Of a stretch of DNA of 60,000 nt, positions 1-8,870 are shown in pieces (the stretch's first letter is position 1; each line of letters begins with the position of its first letter). The stretch covers positions 17,238,001-17,298,000 of the forward strand of contig NC_079879.1 in assembly GCF_029227915.1 (NCBI RefSeq), read 5' to 3'. The position numbers and the translations under genes were made by a program. This DNA comes from Hydractinia symbiolongicarpus (Eukaryota; Cnidaria; Hydrozoa; Anthoathecata; Hydractiniidae). The notes beneath the pieces were generated by a model. It made no database searches and was not told the DNA's origin. It saw nothing but the letters and a program-made list of their open reading frames with translations.

Positions 1-660
1 TAAAATCATTTCAGACAGTCTCTGATAAAATCGTTTACACTCTCTTCCCATGCCACCGTTTGTTGCAAAAACAAGGGGAGTTAATGTTCCATTTTCTACT
101 TGCATAACTCTTTCGTTGTATCCTCTCTTCTTCTATTCTTCGTTTTTCTTAAAGCATTTGTCAAGAGAAATACCCTTGTATCTCAGAGCGTTGAGGTCAA
201 AGACCCGTACATCTTAAAATACTCGTTGACCAGGGGTCCAAATACCGACTGCGCTGACGTCTAATCGTGTTTCCTGTGATAAAATACCATTTTGATGCAT
301 TCTTTCACCGCTTAAACGTAACAGCAATGGTTCCTTTCTCACATCTTTACATACTTCCTCCAGTAATTTCCCTGTAATATCTCGTATCTCATTGTGTCGT
401 AAAGAGACGTAGCCACCTTTCTTGCATGATAACGCATGTGTAACATTAAACTTGCTCTCACACACGTATTCTGATGGAAGTTTCGGGATTGTCCAATCGT
501 ATCGCAAACGTAGATCGTCAAAAAACTGCTCCTTGTTCAGATCGTAGTTCAGCTCCTCAGTTGGTAAAAAGTTGTAAGCCAATTTGATACACGACTCTCC
601 ATATTTGACTCGTTCAATCGTGCAGCTTCAGGTGTCATAACAGCTGCAACCTTAAATACA
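1..660 (-). pseudogene. Decayed transposon-associated ORF (HAL-C-GG / RHNEIRD / FFDVRVF family)
   Basis: The minus strand encodes a protein of a type I recall as very common in cnidarian and mollusc repeats, often next to reverse transcriptases; its function is not established. Visible blocks are HALSCKKGGYVSLRHNEIRD, then ARLD-like and VSAVG.W..GQRVF, then DVRVFDLNALRYKG, and near the window edge [15 protein letters not shown]. The copy is dead: a stop at 214-216 replaces the expected Phe, a second in-frame stop lies at 133-135, and a frameshift near 575 separates the N-terminal part (SNWLTT) from the rest. The fragment runs off the left edge. It abuts the truncated Polinton polymerase, so it may mark what replaced the Polinton left end. 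The conserved D...DVRV pattern could belong to a restriction-like endonuclease, but that is a guess. Confidence 0.5.
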
Positions 661-944
661 GGATGCCGAGCCATATACCTGTCATCTTAAAAAATAAGAA
701 CGACAAAATCTACGACATATCCAAATATATCTTTCAGCAAGCTTTCGCCAACGCCCAGGTTGGCATGTTCACACTGCTTCTAAATTTTATTTTACAAGTT
801 AGAGATAAAAAAATAAACATAATAGGATATAATAGGAAAAATAGAGCTATTATAATAATTCTAAAGGTATAGATTTTACCGTGTTATTTAGAATGGGATG
901 GTCACGCTCAATTAATAAGCTCTCCATCAGAGTAAGTTTAAAAT
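661..944. other. Unassigned junction sequence between two transposon remnants
   Basis: A short plus-strand ORF at 663-872 (starting MPSHIPVILKNKN) runs into AT-rich sequence and matches nothing I recognise. The stretch separates the minus-strand fragment at 1-660 from the first recognisable codons of the Polinton polymerase. No inverted repeat or target duplication is obvious here. Confidence 0.3.
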
Positions 945-2988
945 CTTTAGACTCTTCCACAACCTTTCAGGGTACGACGCGCATCTCTTCATCCGAGAAC
1001 TGGGCGAGAAGTACGACACGCAGGACATTGGGTGCATAGCCCGGAAATACTGATCAGTTTCAACGTGAAAATCAAGGTACCCCTCGCAGGCATGGGAAAT
1101 GGGGATGGAGAAACGTACAAGAAGATCGAGATTAGGTTTATCGATAGCTGCCGATTCATGCCCTCAAGTCTGGACAAATTGGCAAGCAACCTCAACGATG
1201 AGCAGTGCAAAAATCTCCGCTGGTTTTTCAACAAGGATGACATGTTTCAACTCATGCGCAGAAAGGGTCTATCCGTATGAGTATATGGATGATTGGTAGC
1301 GATTTGAAGTGAAAGAGCTACCTCCCAAGAAGGCCTTTTACAGTAAGCTGAATATGAAGGGCATCAGCGATGAAGATTATACATATGCGCAGAGGGTATG
1401 GAATTGTATAACTCCAGAGGGTGATAACGTCACCATGGGCGACTACCACGACGTGTACCTCAGCACAGACGTCCTGCTATTATCCGACGTGCTTGAAATG
1501 TTCCGAGACGTATGGTTGACAAACTACAAGTTTGATCCCGCGCACTTTTACAACAGTGCACCCGGCTTGGCCTAGAAGGCGGCACTCAAGTATACCGTAA
1601 CCAGGTTAGAGCTCCGTACAGACCCCGACATGCTCCTGATGTTCGAGAAGGGTATCCGAGGAGATATAAGCCAGGCCGTACATCGCTATGCGAGGGCTAA
1701 TAACAAGTATATGGGAGACCAGTACGATCCAGAGGTTGAATCCTCCTACCTGCAGTACCTCGATAGCAACAACCTATACGGGTGGGCGATGCGTCAAGAC
1801 CTACCAACGGACGGTTTCAAATGGGTGTCAAATGTTGAGGCCTTTACCGAAAGGCGAATCGAAAAACTCGTTGGGGACTATAGGCATGGGTACACTCTAG
1901 AAGTAGATATTGACTACCCCGAGGGACTACACGATAGACATAACGAGTTGCCGTTCCTACCCGAAAGTACAACGGTCCACAAGGTCGAGAAACCAGTACC
2001 AAATTTGGAAAACAAGCGAAAATATGTGGTACACATCAGAGCCCTAAATGAGGCTATAAAACATGGGCTTGAATTGAGGAGGGTACGCAGGGTCATTCAA
2101 TTCAACCAGAAGTCCTGGCTCAGGGGGTATATAGATCACAACACTGATTTGAGAACGGCCGCCAAAAACGAGTTTGAAAAGGACTTCTATAAGTTGATGA
2201 ATTTAAGCGTGTTTGGCAAGACCATGGAGAATATCCGGAACCACCGCAACATTCAGCTGGTCACCAGCGAGGACAAGTAAATGTAGCTTGTCATGAAGCC
2301 GAATTTCAAGGGTGGAAGCCGGTTTAGCAAGCACCTACTAGGTGTAGAGATAGGTAAAACAGAGGTTAAGATGAACAAGCCTGTATACATTGGTCAGGCC
2401 ATCCTGGATATGTTAAAGCTTGTCATGTATGAGTTCCACTACGACTATATGCAGCCCGAATATGGTTCTAAATTACAGCTCTGTTACATGGACACGGACT
2501 CCTTTGTGTACCATATAAGAACGGAGGACTTTTATCGTGATATCGCACAAAATGTCGAGAGACGCTTTGACACGAGCGCGTATAGCAAGAATAATAATAG
2601 GCCTCTCCCTATAGGGAAAAACAAGAAGGTCGTAGGCCTCATGAAAGACGAATTAGCGGGGAAAATCATGACCGAATTCATCACCCTAAGGGCCAAGCTA
2701 TATGCCTACAAGAGCCTTACAAAAGAGGGCGGCGATCGCTAAGCAAAGGGCGTAAAGAGATGCGTAAACAAGAAATTCATCACCTTCGACGACTATTGGC
2801 ACTGCTTGGAAGAGGGCGTTGATATCTACAGAAGCCAAGTGCTGATTCAAAACAAGAACCACCAGGTATATACCCAAGAGGTATCGAAGTTAGCACTCAA
2901 CAGGGCAGATGATAAGAGGCTTGTACAACCTGATCAAATTACCACGCTTTCTCGTGGCCATTACCGCCTGATGTCTGCAAGGGAATAA
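945..2988 (+). pseudogene. polB: Polinton protein-primed type B DNA polymerase, broken
   Basis: This is the element's replicative polymerase. The exonuclease domain is recognisable by HNLSGYDAHLFIRELG (about 950-1010) and KIEIRFIDSCRFMPSSLD (about 1118-1175). The palm has motif A YLDSNNLYGWAM (near 1756-1790), a motif B-like block around FGKTMENIRNH (near 2210-2245) and motif C YMDTDS (near 2487-2505). The C-terminus ends ...LSRGHYRLMSARE. Damage: the frame changes near 1053 and is restored near 1260, with in-frame stops at 1051, 1297, 1573, 2278, 2284 and 2740. The N-terminal part is missing. The TAA at 2986-2988 is followed immediately by the ATG of the next gene. Family assignment is secure; the gene cannot make a full protein. 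Confidence 0.9.
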
Positions 2989-3561
2989 ATGGAGGTGTGT
3001 TTGTATATCGCTATATTTCTACCCTATGCCCTGATTGTTTATGTTTTCTTTCGATATCGACTACTAATAAAGAGAATGTCGGATATTGCACGAGTCTTTG
3101 ACAATGCCTCTGCAGAATATGAACAAATAGAGAAACTAATCGATAAACGCCAAGCCTTGAAGGAAGCGCTACGCAAAGGTAAAGGGCACCTTCTACCCAA
3201 GAAATGCACAGAAGGGTTTGTCGACAAGGCTCTAGACGAGGCCATCGACAAGGTACATACCGAGTACCTTCAACGTGAGCTCCAAGAGAAGGGCGAGAAG
3301 ACTGCTAGGGCACTGTTTACCCATGTTATCAGCCTGTATGCCAGCATGATCGCGAACTTTGTGGATAGAGACAGCGTTAACGATTTGCGCAGGGATATCG
3401 AAGAGGACCCTATTCTCCGAGACTCTATGACAGATCTCATGATCCTTGTGTACTGCACCATTGGTAGGTGTTTAGCACCCATCTTGGTGGCAGGGCATAC
3501 CGCTCGGCATATGGGTAAAAAGAAACAAGAGGAGGTGGAGGAGGCGGAGACAGTGCTATAA
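2989..3561 (+). CDS. Polinton protein with N-terminal membrane segment (190 aa)
   Basis: An intact ORF starts on the base after the polymerase stop codon. Residues about 3-24 (YIAIFLPYALIVYVFF core) form a membrane segment. A charged, probably helical region follows (residues about 30-125, rich in Lys, Glu, Arg), then a second hydrophobic stretch around residues 148-172 (LMILVYCTIGRCLAPILVAG) and a Lys/Glu-rich tail. I do not recognise a named domain. Position and membrane topology suggest a virion or assembly membrane protein, by analogy only. The start is fixed by the adjacent TAA and by its repeated ATAAATG context. Confidence 0.7.
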   Translation: MEVCLYIAIFLPYALIVYVFFRYRLLIKRMSDIARVFDNASAEYEQIEKLIDKRQALKEALRKGKGHLLPKKCTEGFVDKALDEAIDKVHTEYLQRELQEKGEKTARALFTHVISLYASMIANFVDRDSVNDLRRDIEEDPILRDSMTDLMILVYCTIGRCLAPILVAGHTARHMGKKKQEEVEEAETVL

Positions 3562-3565
3562 TAAA

Positions 3566-3916
3566 ATGAGCGAAGAAGAACATAAACAAGAAGAGAGAGT
3601 CATAACCAAGAAGAACGAGGGCCGTGTTGCTGCTGGCAAGAGACTTGCCGAATGTAACCGGAAGAACAAGGCCAACCTACAGAAGAACGTGGGCAAAGGT
3701 TTTTCACCAGATGATCAAGAACCTTTCGCAGGTCCTAGCAAGTCAACAGATGTATACATGTACGGCGTAGGGACTTTGACCGTGCTTGCCATAGGTGTCA
3801 GGGTTTGGTACAAAATTAGTAGGGGTGAAAATGAATCCCAATACCCCGCACCAGAGCCTCAGAAGGAAAAACAGGGAAAAACTCAATCCAATATCGAAAT
3901 GTTTAGGATGCTATAA
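3566..3916 (+). CDS. Small Polinton protein with one membrane segment (116 aa)
   Basis: An intact ORF begins four bases after the previous stop, in the context CTATAATAAAATG. The first 60 residues are highly charged (MSEEEHKQEERVITKKNEG), one hydrophobic segment lies near residues 68-83 (YMYGVGTLTVLAIGVRVW), and the tail is rich in Pro, Lys and Gln. No catalytic motif is visible. It sits in a tight plus-strand series with the polymerase and ATPase. Function unknown; a small membrane-associated virion component is possible. Confidence 0.6.
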   Translation: MSEEEHKQEERVITKKNEGRVAAGKRLAECNRKNKANLQKNVGKGFSPDDQEPFAGPSKSTDVYMYGVGTLTVLAIGVRVWYKISRGENESQYPAPEPQKEKQGKTQSNIEMFRML

Positions 3917-3921
3917 TATAA

Positions 3922-4404
3922 ATGGCAACAAGCAAGTACATGGATAGCAACATTAGTCCCAAGGAAACCATGGTCATCGACTCCTTGTGGGAGTCCGTCA
4001 GGCTGGTCTCGTATACAATCCTTATAGCTATGGGTGAAAAGAAGGCTCTGGGAGTTTCTAGTGCCAGGTGCCAGAGATGCAAACGCCTTTTAACCCTAGA
4101 CAATTTCAAGATCAAGGGAAATGGTTAAACTACAAAGAGATGCATATGGTGCCTAACCAGAATGAAAATGTCAAGGGGGTAGCACGTACGCACCGGCTTT
4201 CACCCTCTATATGAGCTCATGACTATCTGTAGAGGTTGTATTGAAGCCCAGCTTTCCGAGGGTTATACCTGGGAGCTTTACGAGCATTTGCACGTTCTCC
4301 ATAAGATACCGTTTAAGTATGTGGAGACTGGCAGGCAGCCGACGCTCGCCGAGGTTGCCAAGGCAATACACAAGGCGAGTAAATGGATAGTAAATGGAAG
4401 CTAG
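3922..4404 (+). pseudogene. Zinc-ribbon Polinton protein, two in-frame stops
   Basis: The reading frame starts at ATG 3922 in the context CTATAATATAAATG and runs to 4404, interrupted by stops at 4126-4128 and 4180-4182. It encodes a cysteine module CQRCKRLLTLDNFKIKGNG...RCIWCL followed by TICRGCIEAQLSEGYTWELY. The C-x2-C...LDNFK..GNGK...C-x2-C pattern recurs in the next gene and in the minus-strand gene near 8.7 kb, so these three are paralogous modules. It resembles a treble-clef or ribbon zinc fold of the kind seen in some phage endonuclease VII-like proteins; that link is a structural guess. The first stop falls where the paralogue has Lys, so one base change may explain it. Confidence 0.6.
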
Positions 4405-4840
4405 GTGTTGTAGAGGATGCAAGCACGTTCTAGCCCCCGACAAGTTTAAGATTAGGGGCAATGTCCGAACCAAGAGTTGTATAAGTTGCCTGGACAAGGC
4501 GAAGCGAAAGCGGCGTGTCAAAAACAAAGACATCAAAGACGTTGACTACGAAGTAGACCCTCTCACTATTGACAGGGAAATTAGAGGGTTTCAACAGGAT
4601 GAGAATTACCTGCTTTTGTATACCCTATTAACATACGATATTATACCTCAGTACGCCGAACTCATCGGAGCACCCCCCCCCCCCCCCCCCCCCTCCTCAG
4701 GAAGCCAGGAGAAGGCATTGCTCGTCAAGCAGTACCGCAAGGTATTGCGATGCCTACAAGGAAAATTAAGATATACCCCACTACCCCCGGAATACCAAAC
4801 ACGAAACACTGAGCTCTGTCCTGCCTGTCGCGGGTCTTAG
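4394..4840 (+). CDS. Zinc-ribbon Polinton protein with polyproline tract (148 aa)
   Basis: This gene overlaps the end of the previous one by 11 bases and starts in a TAGTAAATG context. Residues 5-36 repeat the paralogous module CRGCKHVLAPDKFKIRG...SCISCLDKAKRK. A basic stretch follows, then an acidic region, then a polyproline run encoded by an uninterrupted C tract (4673-4693), and it ends with another CPAC pair. The C tract makes the frame prone to slippage, so the allele may be in or out of frame in other copies. Function unknown; nucleic-acid binding is plausible from the cysteine pairs and basic linker. Confidence 0.6.
   Translation: MEARCCRGCKHVLAPDKFKIRGNVRTKSCISCLDKAKRKRRVKNKDIKDVDYEVDPLTIDREIRGFQQDENYLLLYTLLTYDIIPQYAELIGAPPPPPPPSSGSQEKALLVKQYRKVLRCLQGKLRYTPLPPEYQTRNTELCPACRGS
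4673..4693 (+). repeat. Poly-C tract of 21 bases inside a coding region
   Basis: Twenty-one consecutive C residues interrupt otherwise mixed sequence and encode seven prolines. Such homopolymers are mutable and error-prone in assembly, so the reading frame downstream (4694-4840) depends on the exact count. Confidence 0.9.
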
Positions 4841-4950
4841 GTGAATAATCATGGCGGTGTGTTAATATCTTCAACCGCGTACTACTTTAGAGTATAGCCA
4901 CGCTATACCTTAAAGTTCACTACAGAAAATGGTCGAACTACTAGAATAAA
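4841..4950 (+). other. Short intergenic stretch before the ATPase
   Basis: The 110-bp gap holds no ORF. A small inverted repeat is visible: GAGTATAGCC and GCTATACCTTAAAG flank a CAC spacer around 4892-4915. It ends in AGAATAAAATG, the same start context as other genes of this element. Confidence 0.4.
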
Positions 4951-5547
4951 ATGTTAGACCTTGTGAGGGACCCCCACGCAGCAATCTTCACAGGACCCAC
5001 AAGTTGTGGCAAGACGCAACGCGTTTTTGATCTGCTGGAAAATGAGTATAGGGCACACTATCACAATATTGTGATACTACGCCCTACCCTACGGTGGAAT
5101 ACAACCGATTTAGAAAGGGCATCGCTTTGGAAGGATCCGTACGTGTTCCTTATAGACCCCGGGAATGAGCTGTTTGAATGGATTCAAAAACTGTCCTCAT
5201 TGTTGGCAGGCAAGGACACGTTGTTTGTGGTTGACGACGTTATAGCCGATGAAAGCCTCGATAAAAAAAGACAGTCGTTACTTAAATTGGCTATTTCAGG
5301 TAGACACAGAAAGCATAGTTTATGGCTACTCACGCAGAGCTATACTGGGTTACCCAAGAATCTGAGGAGGCAGAAAAAAACCCTGTTTTTGTGGTACCCT
5401 CAAGAGCGCTCAGATGTGAAGATGATAGACGAGGAAACCAACCTTATTTCAGACTGGAATGATATCAAGGCTGCGCTGAAAAAATTTAAGCATGCATGCC
5501 TATACGTAAGTCTTGAACACCCTAGGACTTGGGAAATCCTCGAATGA
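4951..5547 (+). CDS. Polinton packaging ATPase (FtsK/HerA, A32-like)
   Basis: An intact 198-residue P-loop ATPase of the family that pumps DNA into capsids in Polintons, virophages and large DNA viruses. Walker A is GPTSCGKT (residues 15-22), Walker B is LFVVDDV (91-97), and the sensor-like LLTQSY with its glutamine lies at 126-131, followed by LPKNLRRQ, whose arginines could serve as finger residues. Length is close to that of other Polinton ATPases, so it is probably complete. The start is supported by the AATAAAATG context. It is the best-preserved hallmark gene here. With the capsid gene it implies that this lineage once encoded virus-like particles. Confidence 0.93.
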   Translation: MLDLVRDPHAAIFTGPTSCGKTQRVFDLLENEYRAHYHNIVILRPTLRWNTTDLERASLWKDPYVFLIDPGNELFEWIQKLSSLLAGKDTLFVVDDVIADESLDKKRQSLLKLAISGRHRKHSLWLLTQSYTGLPKNLRRQKKTLFLWYPQERSDVKMIDEETNLISDWNDIKAALKKFKHACLYVSLEHPRTWEILE

Positions 5548-5807
5548 CCACGGTGAAAACCTCTGACTGAGCATTGGTATATAGAAAATGTCTTCACAAG
5601 TTATGTTCAACACATATTGAGGACCAGTTTTCTGAGGGGATGACATGGGACAATTATGGTTTTATGATTTTAGGTGTATGTTGAAAGGTATTGAAATATC
5701 AAAAGATGGAAGCCTATCTACTACAATATTCAGGTACCCGTACTACATTGCTGTATCAGGGCAGGGTCAGTGACCGGTTATTGCCTAACCTGCAGATAAT
5801 TTAGGTC
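5548..5807 (+). pseudogene. 5' part of a Polinton gene, cut by a LINE insertion
   Basis: In the frame through 5620-5660 the sequence reads IEDQFSEGMTWDNYG, clearly related to CIEAQLSEGYTWELY in the gene at 3922-4404. Coding-like sequence with stops continues to about 5805. The LINE fragment starts just after, and the rest of the gene seems to resume at 6661. The region has several stops and at least one frameshift and cannot be expressed as a single protein. Confidence 0.45.
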
Positions 5808-6660
5808 TAAAATTTAATATAGGAAATAAAACTATTGAAAGTGAAAATAATGTGAAATTACTAGGTGTGACTATAGACAATAAATTAAATTTTGACAGAC
5901 ACGTTAGTGATTTGTGTCGCAAAGCATCAGCCCAACTAAATGCCTTATTTCGATTTAGAAGTTTCTTATCCTTTCAAGCAAAATATATTTTAGTTCAAAG
6001 TTTTATCTACGCAAATTTCAATTATTGTTCCCTTATATGGCATTTTTCTTCTTCTAAATCTTTATCTAAAGTCGAAATGATACAAAAACGAGCATTAAGA
6101 TTTCTGTATAATGATACGGTAAGTACATACGAAAATTTACTTAAAAATTCCAGCAAGAGTCACATGAATGTAAATCGCTTACGGTCATTGTGTATAGAAA
6201 TCTCTAAAACTATAAATAACAGCAGCCCTCTTTTTATGAAAGATATATTTTGTTTAAATGATAACGGTAGGACAGTCAGAGAACAAAATACAAATAATTT
6301 GGTAGTCTCAAGGAAAAGGACCGCGACTTTTGGAACTAATAGCTTATCAGCCCTGGGACCAAAGATTTGGAATAACCTACCATCACATTTGAAACGATGT
6401 GACAACCTTAAAGTTTTTAAAAGCATGATTAAAATGTGGGACGGATCTAAATGTAACTGTGATGAATGTAAGGTCCCTTTATAGAACTTTGTTGTTATTA
6501 TTGTTTATATATATAAAAAAAATGATTTTATTTAATTGTAAACATAAAAAAAATTTAGTCGATTTAGATTAGTTTTCTTAATTACTTTTTTTTTGGAAAC
6601 TATTGTAAATATGTGAATAATCGACTTTAAATAAATTGAAAAGAAAAAGAAAAGAAAAAG
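5808..6660 (+). mobile_element. 5'-truncated LINE, C-terminal part of reverse-transcriptase ORF and 3' end
   Basis: An open frame (5852-6484) encodes the region after the catalytic core of a non-LTR retrotransposon: YLGVTID-like KLLGVTIDNKLNFDRHV, then Q..FIYANFNYCSLIW, QKRALRFLYND and the terminal block LGPKIWNNLPSHLK, ending in a cysteine motif CNCDEC. A 3' UTR rich in A follows, with a tail of AAGAAAA repeats near 6640-6660. Its flanks resemble each other: CCTGCAGATAATTTAGGT at about 5790-5807 and CCTGGACAATTTTAGGT at 6661-6677. This looks like a diverged target-site duplication. Confidence 0.8.
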
Positions 6661-7116
6661 CCTGGACAATTTTAGGTATCGTGGTGGAGTATACTACGAA
6701 GGTTTTGAATACCCCAAAGACGAAGACCTTTTAAACAGGTTGGCATCAGGCGAAAAAGCATGGGTACATTTGCAAGAAGCGAGATCGATGATGATCTAGA
6801 GAATGATATTGAACATCTAGGGCTCTATATCGTTGCGGCTAAAGAGAACAACTATGGGGCACTATGCTCCCAGGTCATCAAGGATAAGGACTTGAGGATA
6901 TCAGATTTGGCTGATATAGCAACAATAGGCGATATACTTAGCCTTCCGATACCAGAAGGCATCGCCTATGGGTACTTGTTCTATACCCAATATCCTTTGG
7001 ACTATGTAAGGGATCCGAATGAAGATAATGACGAGGATGACGAAATAGATCTGGGTGACGTAGGTGAACTCTTGAAGAAGTACTACCATTCATTGATAAC
7101 ATCTGGAGGTACCTGA
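6661..7116 (+). pseudogene. 3' part of the interrupted Polinton gene, acidic C-terminus
   Basis: Directly after the LINE, one frame reads LDNFRYRGGVYYEGFEYPKD and continues to KAWVHLQEARS before a stop near 6797. A second frame, open from ATG 6760 to 7116, continues with LENDIEHLGLYIVAAKENN, DLADIATIGDIL and an acidic run NEDNDEDDEIDLGD. A frameshift near 6780 therefore splits one protein. The product is unrecognised. Its end overlaps the end of the convergent integrase gene by 34 bases. Confidence 0.5.
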
Positions 7117-8090
7117 ACATTCTCTGGTATCTGGATGAGTTCCTCCAAAACAAAGCACCTTTCAGGACCGTCCTTTAGGTAGTACAAAACACGACTACCT
7201 ACCACTATACGGTCCAACATGTAAGTATGTTTACTCCAAAAGGCGTCGGTTGCGCGTCTTTTCGAGTCGCCGTATTCTTTTCCTGGCCGTAGTAAATACA
7301 AGTACAACCCGTCGTCAGATAAAGGTCTCTCCTCGGGATATTCTTCGCTTTTCGCGAGCGGTATCTCATCCAGGTTGATCGCCTTGCTGGGTTTCATGTT
7401 GATCATGGTAGTCCTGGTATTATTTAAAATTTTTACGATAGTGTATAAGTGCTTGACCCAGGTGCTTGACGTCTCCCCGGAGACTAGCTCTTGCGCATCC
7501 TGAGACTTAAAGAGTCTTTCTGCAAGTACCTTGTTGTACGACTCGACAAATGCCGTGAACGTATGATGGTATTTTGTAGTGGCCTGTTTAATCTCAACTC
7601 CCTTATCCACTAGGAACTTGGTTACATCTGATTTAAACTCAGAACCATTGTCACACTGGAAGGTTTTTGGGTAGTGTAAAGGTCCCGCTTTGTAGATATC
7701 TTTGATCATATCCGCGACCTTGGTACGCAGGGGTCTAGCTACTTTGTAACGTGAAGCCACGTCAATACCTGTCAGGATATACTTGTACGTATTGCCATAT
7801 AGTTTGTCATGTGGCATGTAGAGTAGATCAAATTGATGCATCTCATTGGGTGTTGTAATGGTGAAATGAGGATAATCGATCTTTTTAGGGCCTTTGATAT
7901 GTCTCAGCCACAACAGTTGACGAGAAAGGCAACGAGTACCCTTCTTTTTTCAGAGACCGCTCTCCTTCGCGAGTAATTTGATAGCTTTCCGTCCGGTCCA
8001 GAGATTTTCTGGGGTGTAGTAGATATTGCTTACCTTTTCAGCCTCTTCCTCGGTAATAACGTGCGTTTTTGAAATGCCTTTATTATACAT
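7083..8090 (-). pseudogene. int: Polinton retroviral-type integrase, one internal stop
   Basis: The start is ATG at 8088-8090 (MYNKGISKTHVITEEEAEK). One in-frame stop (TGA, 7950-7952) follows SGL; beyond it the frame is open to 7083. The catalytic triad is complete: D in HQFDLLYMP (residue about 88), D in FQCDNGSEF (about 148) and E in FVESYNKVLAERLF (about 184), giving D-x35-E spacing. The C-terminal part has the beta-rich SRVLYYLKDGPERCFVLEELI. This enzyme would insert the linear element into host DNA. Only one point change separates it from an open frame, so it was lost recently or may be polymorphic. Confidence 0.9.
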
Positions 8091-8115
8091 GTTAAAAACG
8101 CGTTTTTACAAATAC

Positions 8116-8469
8116 CTAAAGGCTACGAACCCTAGCATCTTGTTGCTGCTTGAAGGGTGTGTAAAATTCTTTCAATTGCGGGGCCTTCTTGTCCGAGGCG
8201 ATATAGTACCTGTACATCTCGTCGTCCAACTCCTGAAGGCTTTTACCAGCCTGTAGTTGCAGTTCCTGCTGTTCGTTGAACCAATCTAGCTTGGCTTGTT
8301 GATCTTGTACCGACTTTGCTTGGGCTGCTCGTAGTTGTTCCATCGCCCTATCATGTCTTTTCCTCTCCGCCTCACCGTGTCCTGCAAGTTTACTAAATAG
8401 AAAATTTATGCCACTAAAGGCTAATGCGTTGATTGCCGCGCCGGCGACAATAACAGCTATTGTTGCCAT
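8116..8469 (-). CDS. Polinton coiled-coil membrane protein (117 aa)
   Basis: An intact ORF whose ATG follows directly on the stop of the upstream zinc gene (CAATAAATG). The N-terminus is a hydrophobic segment (MATIAVIVAGAAINALAFSG, residues 1-20), followed by a long charged helix with Gln/Glu repeats (RAMEQLRAAQAKSVQDQQAK). It contains YIASDKKAPQLKEFYTPF near the end. I recall the same layout next to integrases in other cnidarian Polintons. Role unknown; a minor virion membrane protein is a reasonable guess. Confidence 0.65.
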   Translation of the reverse strand: MATIAVIVAGAAINALAFSGINFLFSKLAGHGEAERKRHDRAMEQLRAAQAKSVQDQQAKLDWFNEQQELQLQAGKSLQELDDEMYRYYIASDKKAPQLKEFYTPFKQQQDARVRSL

Positions 8470-8870
8470 TTATTGTTTGCTCTTCTTGCAGTCCTTACAA
8501 CAAACCCTCTGTCTCTCATGCTGGCAGATTTGACTGCCTTTACAGTCCTTATAATAGGCCCTCCTTTTTCATGATGGAAAATATCTCTACCACCGCATTC
8601 TTTACACTGGGATCTCCGCCTACCATGGCGGCATCTGTTACGTTTCCGTGACGCCTTCTTTTTATCCAGACAACATATACAACTTGTTGCTGTCTTTCCA
8701 TTTCCCAGCACTTTAAATGCATCTAGGGCCAACACTTTTTTACACTTCCGGCAGCTCCTGGTTCCCTCCGGCTGCTTGCTCTTCTTGCATTCCTTGCAGC
8801 GACACCTTATCCTTTCATGAGGGCAAATCTGACTACCCTTTAACGGCCATCTATGATGTTCAGCTGCCCG
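8470..8870 (-). pseudogene. CxHxRxRxxCKxC repeat zinc protein, frameshifted
   Basis: Three copies of a short cysteine-histidine module are visible: ICPHERIRCRCKEC, CRHGRRRSQCKECGG and, in another frame, ICQHERQRVCCKDC. Between them is the paralogous ribbon CRKCKKVLALDAFKVLGNGK...CICCLDKKK. A one-base frameshift near 8555 moves the last repeat out of frame; the correct frame ends KKSKQ-stop at 8470-8472, abutting the next ATG. The start overlaps the end of the capsid gene and is probably also shifted, since ATGGCCGTTAAAGG at about 8856 lies one frame off. Such repeats occur in algal viruses and other large DNA viruses; they likely bind zinc. Confidence 0.65.
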
